Positions 33,583-42,272 are shown, counted from the first letter of the stretch. The stretch: 57,361 nt of DNA from Polaromonas sp. (GCF_029945925.1 NZ_JAQSDN010000020.1:1-57361); one strand, 5' to 3'. Made by a program: numbers and translations. Notes: generated by a model not told the origin, from the sequence alone.

Positions 33583-35232
33583 ATGAACTCCCTCGCGCCT
33601 TCGCCCCTTCTCCCTGAGCCTCGGGGCGGGGCGCGCATTGTCCTGGCCACGCTCAACGCCAAATACATCCATGCCTCGCTGGGCCTGCGTTACTTGCTGG
33701 CCAACATGGACACCCACGGCGGCGCCGGCCTGCGCGCGCAGACACAGCTGCGCGAGTTTGTCATCGGCCAGCCCGAGACCCGCATGGTGGAAGACCTGCT
33801 GGCGCTGCAGCCCGAGGTGATCGGCCTGGGGGTCTACATCTGGAACGTGGTGGAAACCACGCAGCTGGTGCGCCTGCTGAAAACCTTGCGGCCCGACATC
33901 AAAATTGTGCTTGGCGGGCCCGAGGTCAGCCATGAGGTTGGGGAGCAGGAAATCTGCCGCCTGGCCGACCATGTCATCACCGGCTGGGGCGATGTGAGTT
34001 TCCCGAAACTGTGCCGCACGCTGCTTAAATTACCAGGTGGGGGCCCGCAGCCGCTGATGAAAGTGATTGCCGGCGAGCAACCGCCGCTCGATGAACTGGC
34101 GCTGCCCTACAACGACTACACGGCCGAGGACCTGGCGCAGCGCCTGCTGTATGTCGAGGCTTCGCGCGGCTGTCCGTTCAAGTGCGAATTCTGTCTGAGC
34201 TCGCTCGACAAGACCGCCTGGGCCTTCGACCTGGACATTTTCATGGCGGAGATGGAGGCGCTGTACCGCCGCGGTGCGCGCAACTTCAAGTTTGTGGACC
34301 GCACCTTCAACCTGAAAATCGACAACTCGGTGCGCATCCTGCAGTTTTTCCTGGACCGCATCGCCGAAGCGCCCGATGTGTTTGTGCATTTCGAAGTGGT
34401 GCCCGACAGCCTGCCGGACCGGCTGAAGGAACTGATTGCGCAGTTCCCCGACGGTGCACTGCAGTTCGAGGTCGGCATCCAGAGTTTCAACCCCGAGGTA
34501 CAGCAGCGCATCTCGCGCAAACAGGACAACGGCAAGACAGCCGACAACCTGCGCTGGCTGGTCAATGAGAGCCGCGCCCATGTGCATGCCGACCTGATTT
34601 TTGGCCTGCCCGGCGAGACGCTGCAGAGTTTTGCAGAGGGCTTTGACCGCCTGCACGCCCTGGCGCCGCACGAAATCCAGTTCGGCGTGCTCAAGCGTCT
34701 GCGCGGCACCCCGATCACGCGGCACACGCTTGAATTTGCGATGGCCTATGACCCGCACACGCCCTACACCATCTTGCAGAATTCGACGGTGGATTTTGCG
34801 ACCATGCAGCGCATCAAGCGCTTTGCGCGTTACTGGGACATGGTCGCCAACTCGGGCCGGTTTGCCTTGAGCCTCGATCTGCTGCTGGCGCCCGGCTCGG
34901 CCTTCGGGCATTTCCTGGCCTTCAGCGACTGGCTCTGGCAGACGACGGGCAAGACGCATGAGTTTGCGCTGGAGAAATTGGTGGACCTGCTGTTTGCGCA
35001 TTTGACGCAAGTGCGTTTGCTCGACCACCAGCGGGTGTGCGCTGCGTTGCTGGCGGATTACCAGGCCAGCGGTGCGCGCGGGCGGCCGCAGTGCCTGGCA
35101 GAGTTGCTGGGCGGCCCGCAGAAAACGCCTTCGACAGCGGCGGAGCAACACGGGGCTCGGCGGCAGGGCCGGCATCTGAGTCAACAGCAGAACTTGCGGG
35201 TGGAGATTCAGAAGGCAGCGGCGGCGGCTTAG
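33583..35232 (+). CDS. B12-binding radical SAM protein (DUF4080 type)
   Basis: A 549-residue radical SAM enzyme with an N-terminal cobalamin-binding domain (about residues 20-140; VIGLGVYIWNVVETTQLV, KIVLGGPEVSHEV) and the 4Fe-4S motif CPFKCEFC in EASRGCPFKCEFCLSS (about residue 205). LQFEVGIQSFNPEVQQRI and DLIFGLPGET are typical of the radical SAM barrel. The C-terminal domain (about residues 400-500) resembles DUF4080. The substrate is unknown. The C-terminal tail is rich in Q, A and R and may be disordered. It is divergent from alaX, with 17 bases between the starts. Confidence 0.9.
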   Translation: MNSLAPSPLLPEPRGGARIVLATLNAKYIHASLGLRYLLANMDTHGGAGLRAQTQLREFVIGQPETRMVEDLLALQPEVIGLGVYIWNVVETTQLVRLLKTLRPDIKIVLGGPEVSHEVGEQEICRLADHVITGWGDVSFPKLCRTLLKLPGGGPQPLMKVIAGEQPPLDELALPYNDYTAEDLAQRLLYVEASRGCPFKCEFCLSSLDKTAWAFDLDIFMAEMEALYRRGARNFKFVDRTFNLKIDNSVRILQFFLDRIAEAPDVFVHFEVVPDSLPDRLKELIAQFPDGALQFEVGIQSFNPEVQQRISRKQDNGKTADNLRWLVNESRAHVHADLIFGLPGETLQSFAEGFDRLHALAPHEIQFGVLKRLRGTPITRHTLEFAMAYDPHTPYTILQNSTVDFATMQRIKRFARYWDMVANSGRFALSLDLLLAPGSAFGHFLAFSDWLWQTTGKTHEFALEKLVDLLFAHLTQVRLLDHQRVCAALLADYQASGARGRPQCLAELLGGPQKTPSTAAEQHGARRQGRHLSQQQNLRVEIQKAAAAA

Positions 35233-35247
35233 AGTTGAAACTTCGAA

Positions 35248-35358
35248 CCGTTCGGGCTGAGCTTGTCGAAGCCTCGTCTCTTATGTGAAGTCTTGTGCTT
35301 GCCACCAAGCCTCCAACAGCAGAAGCAAAGAAGGCGTTGGCAAGCTCAGCCCGAACGG
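35248..35358. repeat. Inverted repeat of the TTCGACAAGCTCAG type (family R3)
   Basis: CCGTTCGGGCTGAGCTTG (35248-35265) and its exact complement (35341-35358) bound a 75-base interior. The arms are a dispersed element found widely in proteobacteria (CTTGTCGAAG-like outer end). The interval lies between the radical SAM gene and the creatininase-family gene. A degenerate copy (TCGACATGCGCAGGACAGG) is present inside phzF, at about 41180. Confidence 0.8.
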
Positions 35359-35397
35359 CTGAACACCCCCCAGCGCAGAATGGCCCAAAATACGCCC

Positions 35398-36216
35398 ATG
35401 AACCGCGCCCGCCCCTCCCCAGCACCTTTCCCCCATTTCTGGGCTGACCTCAAAAGCCCCGACTTCGCCCGCCTCGATGCGGCCGCGGCCATCGCCGTCT
35501 TGCCGGTCGCTGCGATTGAGCAGCATGGCCCGCACCTGCCGCTGAGCGTGGACACCGATTTGGTCAACGGTGTGCTTGCGCACAGCCTGCCGCACCTGAA
35601 ACAAGGGGGCCCCGTGCTCTTCCTGCCGACCCAGACCGTGGGCCGCAGCATCGAACACATTGCTTTTCCCGGCACCCTGACCCTGGGCGCGGCGACCTTG
35701 ATCCAGAGCTGGATTGACCTCGGTGAATCGGTCGCGCGCACCGGCGTCAAAAAGCTGGTTTTTCTCAATGCGCACGGCGGCAACGTCTCCACGCTGGACA
35801 TCGTGGGCCGCGAGCTGCGGGCCCGTTTCGGCATGACGGTGTTCACCGTCAACACCTTCAGCCTGCCGCTGCCGGTTGCCGTGAAACAGCTGTTCGGCCC
35901 CGACGAAGAACGCTTCGGCGTGCATGGCGGCGACATGGAAACCTCCATGATGCTGGCCTTGCATCCGCACAAGGTGGACATGGCGCTGGCGCAGAACTTT
36001 CACTCCAGCAGCCAGGACCGGGCGCGGCAACACACCATCCTCGGCAACGGCAGCAGCGCCAAACTGGCCTGGGCCGCGCAGGACCTGAACCCGCAGGGCG
36101 CGGCCGGCAATGCGGCGGCGGCCACGGCCGAAAAAGGCCTGGCGGTGTTGCAGGCCAGCGGCGCGGCGCTGGCAGACCTGCTGCGCGAGATCGGCCAGCT
36201 CCAGCCGCTGGCCTGA
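35398..36216 (+). CDS. Creatininase-family amidohydrolase
   Basis: A 272-residue metal-dependent amidohydrolase fold. It has EQHGPHLPLSVDTDLVNG (metal ligands), LPTQTVGRSIEHIAFPGTL, VFLNAHGGNVSTLDIVG, and FGVHGGDMETSMMLAL with the conserved HGGDMETS. Relatives include creatinine amidohydrolase and mycofactocin MftE; the substrate here is unknown. I start at ATG 35398 (MNRARPSPAPF); an upstream ATG 35380 is also possible. A GC-rich hairpin (CCGGCT / AGCCGG, 36260-36274) lies shortly after the stop. Confidence 0.88.
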   Translation: MNRARPSPAPFPHFWADLKSPDFARLDAAAAIAVLPVAAIEQHGPHLPLSVDTDLVNGVLAHSLPHLKQGGPVLFLPTQTVGRSIEHIAFPGTLTLGAATLIQSWIDLGESVARTGVKKLVFLNAHGGNVSTLDIVGRELRARFGMTVFTVNTFSLPLPVAVKQLFGPDEERFGVHGGDMETSMMLALHPHKVDMALAQNFHSSSQDRARQHTILGNGSSAKLAWAAQDLNPQGAAGNAAAATAEKGLAVLQASGAALADLLREIGQLQPLA

Positions 36217-36342
36217 AGCGCCGGCCGCGATACCCCTGCGCTGACAGGTGGCTGAGGGGCCGGCTGACAGCCGGCGCGTGCCGGCTGTGCCAGAGTTGCG
36301 TTGACGCAGCCCTGTATTTTTCGTGACAAAGGCGAGACCCTC

Positions 36343-37692
36343 ATGCAGACATCGAAAACCCTGAATTCAACCCAGCACCGGCTGAGGGCGGTGACCCTGT
36401 GCCTGCTGCTGGCGGCAGGCCTGACGGCTTGCGGCGACACCTCCAAGCTGCCGCCCGGTGCCGACCTGGGCGCCACGCCGACCTTGCCGCCGCCGACGAA
36501 AACGCTGATCCCGACCGTGCATATCGCCGAGGCCACCGGCTGGCCCGCGGGTGTGCTGCCTGTGCCCGCGGCGGGGCTGCATGTGACGGCGCTGGCCAGC
36601 GGGCTGGACCATCCGCGCTGGCTCCACGTGCTGCCCAACGGCGACGTGCTGGTGGCCGAGAGCAACAAGCCGGCCCAGCCGCAGGCCGGCTTCAGCCTCA
36701 AGGGCTGGATCACCGGTCTGGTGATGAAACGCGCCGGCGCCGGCGTGCCCAGCGCCAACCGTATCACCCTGCTGCGTGATGCCGATGGCGACGGCGTGGC
36801 CGAAACCCGCACGGTGTTTTTGCAGGGCCTGAACTCACCCTTCGGCATGGCGCTGATCGGCAACAACTTTTATGTCGCCAACACCGATGGCGTGGTGCGT
36901 TTCCCTTACGAAACCGGCCAGACCGCCATCACCGCGCCGGCCGTCACCCTGACCGACCTGCCGGGCGGACCCATCAACCACCACTGGACCAAAAGCCTGA
37001 TTGCCAGCCCGGACGGCAGCAAGCTGTATGCGACCGTGGGCTCGAACAGCAATGTCGGTGAAAACGGCATGGAGGCCGAAGCCGGCCGTGCCGCGATCTG
37101 GGAGATCAACCCGCAGACCGGCGCCAAGCGCCTGTTTGCGACCGGCCTGCGCAACCCCAACGGCATGGGCTGGGCGCCGGGCGGCGCCTTGTGGACGGTG
37201 GTCAACGAACGCGACGAAATCGGCAGCGACCTGGTGCCCGACTACCTGACCTCGGTGAAGGACGGTGCGTTTTACGGCTGGCCTTACAGCTACTTCGGGC
37301 AGAACGTGGATGAACGTGTCAAGCCGCCGCGTCCCGACCTGGTGGCGGCGGCTGTTGCGCCCGACTATGCGCTGGGCAACCACGTGGCGCCGCTGGGCAT
37401 GGCGTTTGCCGAGGGCAGTGCGCTGCCGCCAGCCTTGTCCAGTGGCGTGTTTGTCGGCGAACACGGCTCCTGGAACCGCAAGCCGCGCAGCGGCTACAAG
37501 GTGGTGTTTGTGCCGTTCAAGGACAAACAGCCCAGCGGCCTGCCGATTGATGTGCTGACAGGTTTTGTGAGTCCGGACGGCAAGGCCTGGGGCCGCCCGG
37601 TCGGCGTGGCCATGGACAAACGCGGCGCCTTGCTGGTGGCCGACGATGTGGGCAATGTGGTCTGGCGCGTCAGCAGCCAGGCGCCGCGTTAG
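36343..37692 (+). CDS. PQQ-dependent sugar dehydrogenase-like lipoprotein (sorbosone dehydrogenase family)
   Basis: A 449-residue predicted periplasmic lipoprotein with lipobox LTAC (about residue 28). The six-bladed beta-propeller has the recurring motifs [18 protein letters not shown], the [11 protein letters not shown] blade, [22 protein letters not shown], and the closing [16 protein letters not shown], typical of soluble PQQ-glucose or sorbosone dehydrogenases. The physiological substrate is not known. It starts at ATG 36343, with AAAGGCGAG upstream. It lies seven bases before cutA in the same direction, probably as one unit. Confidence 0.9.
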   Translation: MQTSKTLNSTQHRLRAVTLCLLLAAGLTACGDTSKLPPGADLGATPTLPPPTKTLIPTVHIAEATGWPAGVLPVPAAGLHVTALASGLDHPRWLHVLPNGDVLVAESNKPAQPQAGFSLKGWITGLVMKRAGAGVPSANRITLLRDADGDGVAETRTVFLQGLNSPFGMALIGNNFYVANTDGVVRFPYETGQTAITAPAVTLTDLPGGPINHHWTKSLIASPDGSKLYATVGSNSNVGENGMEAEAGRAAIWEINPQTGAKRLFATGLRNPNGMGWAPGGALWTVVNERDEIGSDLVPDYLTSVKDGAFYGWPYSYFGQNVDERVKPPRPDLVAAAVAPDYALGNHVAPLGMAFAEGSALPPALSSGVFVGEHGSWNRKPRSGYKVVFVPFKDKQPSGLPIDVLTGFVSPDGKAWGRPVGVAMDKRGALLVADDVGNVVWRVSSQAPR

Positions 37693-37699
37693 GGTCACC

Positions 37700-38035
37700 A
37701 TGGACGCGGTCTGCATGGTGATGACGGCCATGGGCAGCGAGGACGCGGCGGAAATGTTGGCGCAGCAACTGGTTGAAGCACAGCTGGCCGCCTGCGTGCA
37801 GGTGATGCCCGTGAAGAGTTTTTATGTCTGGCAGGGCCAGAGCCGGCGCGAAGCCGAATACCTGCTGTTGATCAAGACCCGCGCGGCGCTGTATGCGCAG
37901 GTGGAGACTTTCATTCTTGCCCATCACCCTTACGAAACGCCGGAGATTCTGCAGTTGCCGGTGACCGCGGGCTCCAGCGCCTACCTGCAATGGCTGGGCG
38001 CCTCCACGCTGGGGACGGGCAGCCAGACCCTATGA
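37700..38035 (+). CDS. cutA: Divalent-cation tolerance protein CutA
   Basis: A 111-residue trimeric CutA1-fold protein linked to copper and heavy-metal tolerance, with an unclear biochemical role. It has the family segments LVEAQLAACVQVMPVKSFYVWQG, a strand EAEYLLLIKTRAAL, and HPYETPEILQLPV followed by YLQWL. The start is ATG 37700. It ends by overlapping the last six bases of the convergent histidine phosphatase gene, so the two transcripts overlap at their ends. Confidence 0.9.
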   Translation: MDAVCMVMTAMGSEDAAEMLAQQLVEAQLAACVQVMPVKSFYVWQGQSRREAEYLLLIKTRAALYAQVETFILAHHPYETPEILQLPVTAGSSAYLQWLGASTLGTGSQTL

Positions 38036-38698
38036 GTAGGTGATCCAGTCCGCGTGTTCCGGTGCATCCAGGTGCGGCAGCGTGTTGTAGGTCACCAGCA
38101 TGTGGCGTTTGGGCGTGAAGGCAAACTCGGTCAGCGAGCAGTTGCGTATGCGCAGGTTCAGGTCGACGGTGGCCTCGGGGCTGGTGCCCAGCACATGGCC
38201 GACGGCGGTGGCAATCGGGCCGCCGCTGGAGACCAGCAGCACATTGCCGGTGTAGCTGGTCTTGACGTGGTCCAGCACCCCGGTGATGCCGGCCACAAAA
38301 TCGGTGTAACTGGGCATGCCGCGCGGGCTGACCACGCCGGCCATCCACTGCGCCAGGCCGTCCTTGAGCAGGCGGAAGTGACTGCGATACATCTCGGGCG
38401 AGGTCGGCTTGTCGAGTTTCGCCGGATGGATGGCTGCGATCACCGCCTCCGCGTCGTATTCGTTGAGCCCTGGCTGCCGCAAGGCATCGAGCGCCGTGCC
38501 CATGCCTTCGCAGATGCCGGCAAAGGTCTGGATCTGGCGGTTCAGCGTGCCGGTCAGCGCCGCGTCGAAAGTCACGCCCTTGTATTTGAAGTACTCCCCC
38601 AGGCGCACGCTCTGCCTGTGCCCCATGCTGCTCAGCACATCGTAGTTTTCAGCGCCAAACGATGCCTGGCCGTGGCGCACGAGGTAAAGGGTTCCCAT
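38030..38698 (-). CDS. Histidine phosphatase (phosphoglycerate-mutase-like) family protein
   Basis: A 222-residue phosphatase or mutase of the histidine phosphatase superfamily. It has YLVRHGQASFG with the catalytic histidine at residue 8 and a second catalytic region (VLLVSSGGPIATAVGHVLG) in which the family's usual H-G is replaced by S-G. The start is ATG 38698 (MGTLYLVRHG). The substrate is unknown. It is convergent with cutA, with six shared bases. Confidence 0.9.
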   Translation of the reverse strand: MGTLYLVRHGQASFGAENYDVLSSMGHRQSVRLGEYFKYKGVTFDAALTGTLNRQIQTFAGICEGMGTALDALRQPGLNEYDAEAVIAAIHPAKLDKPTSPEMYRSHFRLLKDGLAQWMAGVVSPRGMPSYTDFVAGITGVLDHVKTSYTGNVLLVSSGGPIATAVGHVLGTSPEATVDLNLRIRNCSLTEFAFTPKRHMLVTYNTLPHLDAPEHADWITYS

Positions 38699-38776
38699 GG
38701 GCAAATTGTGGCGCGTGCCGCAGGTGCGCCTAGTCACGCGTGTGACCGATAGCGCTAAAAAGCAGTCAGTCCAGCC

Positions 38777-38863
38777 GGGGCCGCGGAACCGGCTTCGCCG
38801 GGCCGCAGGCGCAGCGCCCCCTCGGGGGGCAGCGCACTACGCGAAGCGAGAAGCGTGGGGGCT
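38777..38863 (+). repeat. GC-rich repeat family R1, copy C, at the end of the dehydratase gene
   Basis: A full unit: GGGGCCGCGG, CCGGCTTCGCCGG hairpin, CGCAGGCGCAGCG, CCCCCTCGGGGGG hairpin, ending AGCGTGGGGGCT. The dehydratase gene (minus strand) reads into it and stops inside, so its last nine or so residues (SPHASRFA) are encoded by the repeat. Confidence 0.82.
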
Positions 38864-39868
38864 CAATACCTTGGCGACAGTGGCGCTGTCCACGTTGCCG
38901 CCGCACAGCGTGGTGCCCACCACCTGGCCCTCGAGCTGCGCGCGTTCCTGCATGGCGGCGGCAAAACTCGCGGCGCCCGCGCCTTCGGCGATGTTGTGGG
39001 TGTCGGCATACAGGTCGCGCATGGCCTGCGCGACCTCGTCGTCGCTGACCTTCACGATGTGGTCCAGGTGCGGCAGCAAGATGTCGAGCGCGGCCGGGTC
39101 GGCGATGCGGCAGGCCATGCCGTCGGCCAATTGGGTGCTGACCGGCGCTTCGACGACGCGGCCGGCAGCCAGCGAGTCGGCATAGGTCGTGGCATGGGCG
39201 CTGACCACGCCGACGATGCGCAGCTTTCGCCCCAGCGCCAGTTTGGCGGCAATCGCCGAACACGCACCCGAACCCTGGCCGATCGGCACATAGACCACAT
39301 CGAGCTGCGGCACGGCCACCATGAACTCCCACCAGTAGGTGCTCACACCGCTGAGCAGGTCGGCGTGAAAACTCGGCACCATGTGGGCGCCGCGTTCGGT
39401 CGCCAGGCGCATCGCGAACTCACGGCTTTCCTGGAAGTCCTCGCCGTGTTCAACCAGCGTGACGCCGAGCGCGCGCATGGCGGCGTTTTTCTCCAGCGAG
39501 TTGCCGCGCGGAACCACGATGGTGCATGCCACGCCGTGCGCGCGTGCCGCCCAGCCTATGCTCTGGCCGTGGTTGCCCCGGGTGGCGCTGATGACTTCCT
39601 TCGGTAACGTGCCGGCCTGGCTCAAGGCGTCGAAGTAGGTCAGGCCGCCGCGGATTTTGAAAGCACCCACCGGCGTGTGGTTCTCGTGTTTGATCCAGCA
39701 GTCCGTGCCCAGGCGCTGGCTCGACAGGCCCCAGCGGTATTGCGGCGTGGCCTGGAACTCGCGGTAGACCACGCGGGCCGCGGCTTCGATCTCCGTCAGC
39801 GAGGGCAGGTCGGGCAGGCCGGTACTGGGGCGGGTAGCGGGCGGAGCAAGCGCTTGCGTTCGGTACAT
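38837..39868 (-). CDS. Fold-type II PLP enzyme (threonine/serine dehydratase-like)
   Basis: A 343-residue PLP-dependent enzyme that probably eliminates water from a hydroxy-amino acid such as threonine or serine to give a 2-oxo acid and ammonia. The lysine motif is TPVGAFKIRGG (about residues 65-75), with ATRGNHGQSIGWAAR (phosphate loop), PSFHADLLSG and CGGNVDSATVAKVL near the end. The start directly follows the stop of the VOC gene. The native C-terminus appears to be near VAKVL; SPHASRFA comes from repeat R1. It is the last gene of the leftward run controlled, by inference, from 45.5 kb. Confidence 0.9.
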   Translation of the reverse strand: MYRTQALAPPATRPSTGLPDLPSLTEIEAAARVVYREFQATPQYRWGLSSQRLGTDCWIKHENHTPVGAFKIRGGLTYFDALSQAGTLPKEVISATRGNHGQSIGWAARAHGVACTIVVPRGNSLEKNAAMRALGVTLVEHGEDFQESREFAMRLATERGAHMVPSFHADLLSGVSTYWWEFMVAVPQLDVVYVPIGQGSGACSAIAAKLALGRKLRIVGVVSAHATTYADSLAAGRVVEAPVSTQLADGMACRIADPAALDILLPHLDHIVKVSDDEVAQAMRDLYADTHNIAEGAGAASFAAAMQERAQLEGQVVGTTLCGGNVDSATVAKVLSPHASRFA

Positions 39869-40582
39869 TCAGACGCCTTTCGATTCGAGTGTGACGAAGC
39901 CGCGCGGCGTCTGCAGCGTGGCAAGAAGATTGGGTGCACCCAGGGTCACGGTCACACCGGCCAGCCCGATGGCGGCATACGCGGCCTCCAGTTTTTCGGG
40001 ACGCGGGTGGCTGACCTGCAGCGCCTGCAGCGTGACGCCCGAAGCCGGCATTGCGTCCAGTGGGTGGGCGGCACGCGCTGGGTCCTCGCCGGCCTCACCC
40101 CACTGGATCAGGGTCGGCAGCGTGCCGTAGAACAGCCGCTGGCCGTCGTCGCGCACGGTGATGCGCCACTGGAGCAGGGCCGTCGCGGTCTGGCGCGAGA
40201 CTCCCACGACGCTGCCGCGGTCCAGCCCGAGGGCGGCCAGTGCCTTGACGGCCGAGACCACGCCGGGCACGCTGGCGACAAAATGGACCAGCTGCGGGCC
40301 CTCACCGGCCACACGCGCCTGCAGTTCGCGGTCGTCCATGTCGAACCAGCGCTGCGTGCCGGCCGCCCTGCGGGGCGTGCCGCCGGGCTGGATCGCAATG
40401 ATTTCGAAGTAGGCGCGCGGGAAGGCGGGGCCGGCCACGCTGAACAGGCGGTTGTGTGTGCCCATCAGCGGATGTTCACCGCCGGGGCCGGGCGTGATGC
40501 CCAGGGTGTCCTCGCACCACGCCACGCCCTGCGCCAGGCTGGCCGCCACGACGACCAGGTGATCGACCTGGGCACGGTTCAC
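39869..40582 (-). CDS. Glyoxalase-like (VOC superfamily) protein
   Basis: A 237-residue protein with a VOC/glyoxalase-like N-terminal domain: VDHLVVVAASLAQGVAWCEDTLGITPGPGGEHP and GTHNRLFSVAG...YFEIIAI. The metal-ligand pattern (H, H, E) can be seen in these segments. The specific substrate is unknown. The GTG start overlaps the phzF stop by four bases (40579-40582), and its stop directly abuts the dehydratase start, so it is translationally coupled on both sides. Confidence 0.85.
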   Translation of the reverse strand: MNRAQVDHLVVVAASLAQGVAWCEDTLGITPGPGGEHPLMGTHNRLFSVAGPAFPRAYFEIIAIQPGGTPRRAAGTQRWFDMDDRELQARVAGEGPQLVHFVASVPGVVSAVKALAALGLDRGSVVGVSRQTATALLQWRITVRDDGQRLFYGTLPTLIQWGEAGEDPARAAHPLDAMPASGVTLQALQVSHPRPEKLEAAYAAIGLAGVTVTLGAPNLLATLQTPRGFVTLESKGV

Positions 40583-41562
40583 AGCGTCACCGTGCCGTTG
40601 ATGCAGGTGACCGACTGACCGCCGACCCAGACCTGCACAGAACCCTGCGCATCCGTCTCGCGCGTCAGGCAGACGCGGCCGGCGCGGCCCAGGCAAGTGC
40701 CTTGCGCGGCCACATAACGCTCGGGCGCGTGGCCTTCGGCGATCAGCCATTGCGCCAGGCTGGCGTTCAGGCTGCCGGTGACCGGGTCTTCCTCGATGCC
40801 GATGGGCGCTGCAAAAGCCCGCACCTCAAAGTCTGCCGTGGCTGTTTCTGCGGGGCTGGTGGGCGCGCTGCCGGAAAAAGCGCGCGCTTCGCGGTTGGTG
40901 CGTGCTATTAAAACAGGAGCTGTCTGCGCTGGATGGGCGCCGGCTACACCTACTTTCAGGCCATGTTTCTTGAGTGCGGCGTGATCCGGTTGCAGCTGCA
41001 GCACGGTGTCGGCGCTGTCCAGCAACAGGCCCAGCCAGACCGGTCCGTTGTCGAGCAGCTGCGCGGCCAGGATGTGTTGTGCTTTCAGGCCGAGGGCGGC
41101 GGCCACCTGCGCCAGTACTGCGGGGCTGGGCGCCGAGCGCTGCAGGGGCGGCGCAGCAAAAGCCAGGAGCCCGCCGTCCTGTCCTGAGCTTGGCCTGTCC
41201 TGCGCATGTCGAAGGGTCGAAGGGTCGCGCCGGATTTTCACCAGGCCGACCTGGCATTCCTGCACGATGAAGTCCTGGCGTTTGGGTGTGCCGCCGGCCT
41301 GCAGCCAGGCGTGGCAACTGCCCAGCGTGGGGTGGCCGGCAAAAGGCAGTTCGCCGCCTGGCGTGAAGATACGCACGCGGTAGTCGGCAGCAGGATCGGC
41401 GGGCGGCAGCACAAAGGTGGTTTCCGAAAGGTGGGTCCAGCGCGCAAAACGCTGCATGGTTTCGTCGTCCAGGCCGCTGCCGTCCAGCACCACGGCCAGC
41501 GGGTTGCCGAAATAGGGCTGGTCAGTAAAGACGTCGACTTGGTTGAAGGGCCTGGTTTTCAT
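40579..41562 (-). CDS. PhzF-family isomerase/epimerase, with repeat-derived segments
   Basis: A 327-residue protein of the PhzF family. It has the N-terminal FNQVDVFTDQPYFGNPLAVVLDG, LSETTFVL with the catalytic glutamate (E47), FAGHPTLGSCHAWL, and the second half EEDPVTGSLNASLAQWL. Residues about 113-131 (DPSTLRHAQDRPSSGQDGG) lie where relatives have a short loop and are encoded by a R3-like repeat. Residues encoded at 40902-40961 come from R2. The natural substrate is unknown; phenazine production is not implied. It lies between the GST gene and the VOC gene. Confidence 0.87.
   Translation of the reverse strand: MKTRPFNQVDVFTDQPYFGNPLAVVLDGSGLDDETMQRFARWTHLSETTFVLPPADPAADYRVRIFTPGGELPFAGHPTLGSCHAWLQAGGTPKRQDFIVQECQVGLVKIRRDPSTLRHAQDRPSSGQDGGLLAFAAPPLQRSAPSPAVLAQVAAALGLKAQHILAAQLLDNGPVWLGLLLDSADTVLQLQPDHAALKKHGLKVGVAGAHPAQTAPVLIARTNREARAFSGSAPTSPAETATADFEVRAFAAPIGIEEDPVTGSLNASLAQWLIAEGHAPERYVAAQGTCLGRAGRVCLTRETDAQGSVQVWVGGQSVTCINGTVTL
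40902..40961 (+). repeat. Dispersed repeat family R2, copy 6, inside phzF
   Basis: Opposite to the gene: GCTATTAAAACAGGAGCTG, CTGCGCTGGA, GGGCGCCGGCTACACC. The encoded phzF peptide is KVGVAGAHPAQTAPVLIAR. The first hairpin is imperfect. Confidence 0.6.
41180..41228 (-). repeat. R3-type repeat inside phzF
   Basis: On the minus strand, CCCTTCGACATGCGCAGG, ACAGGCCAAGCTCAGGACAG. It resembles the dispersed TTCGACAAGCTCAGGACAGG element and sits in the phzF insertion at residues 113-131. Confidence 0.65.
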
Positions 41563-41580
41563 GGTGCGGGATCAGAAGGG

Positions 41581-41643
41581 GAGAGGTGAGAGGTGAGAGG
41601 TGAGAGGTGAGAGGTGAGAGGTGAGAGGTGAGAGGTGAGAGGT
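41581..41643. repeat. Tandem heptamer array (GAGAGGT x 9)
   Basis: Nine exact 7-base repeats occupy 63 bases between the GST stop (41652) and the phzF start (41562). On the coding (minus) strand the unit reads ACCTCTC. The array ends 18 bases before the phzF start codon, so a change in copy number would alter the spacing or leader rather than the protein. Confidence 0.95.
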
Positions 41644-41651
41644 GGAAGTTG

Positions 41652-42272
41652 TCAGGTTAGCGCCAGGTCCAGCACACCCTTGCTGGCCTGCCGGGCGCAC
41701 AGGCTGTCGTACCAGCGTTCGAGGTGGGGACGGCTCTGGCGCGGCTGCGGCAGGCCGAACCAGCGATGCACCTCGCAGGCCACGGGAATGTCGGCCACGG
41801 TGAAATGCTCGCCGACCATGAAGTGACGCTGCGCGAGGTGGGCATCCAGCATCGCCATCAGCGCCTCGACTGCGGCGTTGGACTCGTCAAGCAGCGCGGC
41901 ATCGCGCTGCTCGGGCGGCGTGCGCACCAGCTGCCAGAAGCCGGGGCGGCTGGCCGGGTTCAGCGTGGTCTGCTGCCAGTCCATCCAGCGCTCGGCGTCG
42001 AAACGCTCGTGCAGGTCGGTTGGGTACATGTCACCCGATGAATGCCGGGCGCACAGGTAACGCACGATCACGTTGGACTCCCACAGCACAAAACCGTCGT
42101 CCTCGATCACCGGCACCAGCGAGTTGGGATTGAGCTGCATGTATTCGGGCGTCTTGACCAGGCCAAACAAACCGCCTGCTTCGGTGCGCTGAAAGTCCAG
42201 GCCCAGCTCCTGTGCCGTCCACACCACTTTCTTGACGTTGATGGAGCTCATGCGCCCCCAGATCTTGAGCAT
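41652..42272 (-). CDS. Glutathione S-transferase family protein
   Basis: A 206-residue GST. The thioredoxin-like N-terminal domain has MLKIWGRMSSINVKKVVWTAQELGLDF, NPNSLVPVIEDDGFVLWESNVIVRYL (the cis-proline and glutathione-binding E-S motif), and the helical C-terminal domain contains FTVADIPVACEVHRWFGL. The ATG directly follows the aminotransferase stop (TAGATG), so the two are coupled. Its role may be conjugation of a reactive intermediate of the neighbouring pathway; that is inference. Confidence 0.9.
   Translation of the reverse strand: MLKIWGRMSSINVKKVVWTAQELGLDFQRTEAGGLFGLVKTPEYMQLNPNSLVPVIEDDGFVLWESNVIVRYLCARHSSGDMYPTDLHERFDAERWMDWQQTTLNPASRPGFWQLVRTPPEQRDAALLDESNAAVEALMAMLDAHLAQRHFMVGEHFTVADIPVACEVHRWFGLPQPRQSRPHLERWYDSLCARQASKGVLDLALT

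Noticed and set aside
30059..33586. A 1175-codon open frame on the plus strand opposite dsbD, DUF167 and alaX
   Set aside because: It is antisense to three well-supported genes, has no domain I recognise and is rich in H, R, Q and G as expected of a shadow frame in high-GC DNA.
36260..36274. The CCGGCT / AGCCGG hairpin after the creatininase gene as a terminator
   Set aside because: The stem is short (6 bp, 3-base loop) and has no following T-run.
41581..41643. The heptamer array as a CRISPR array
   Set aside because: The units are seven bases with no spacers between them and no cas gene is near.
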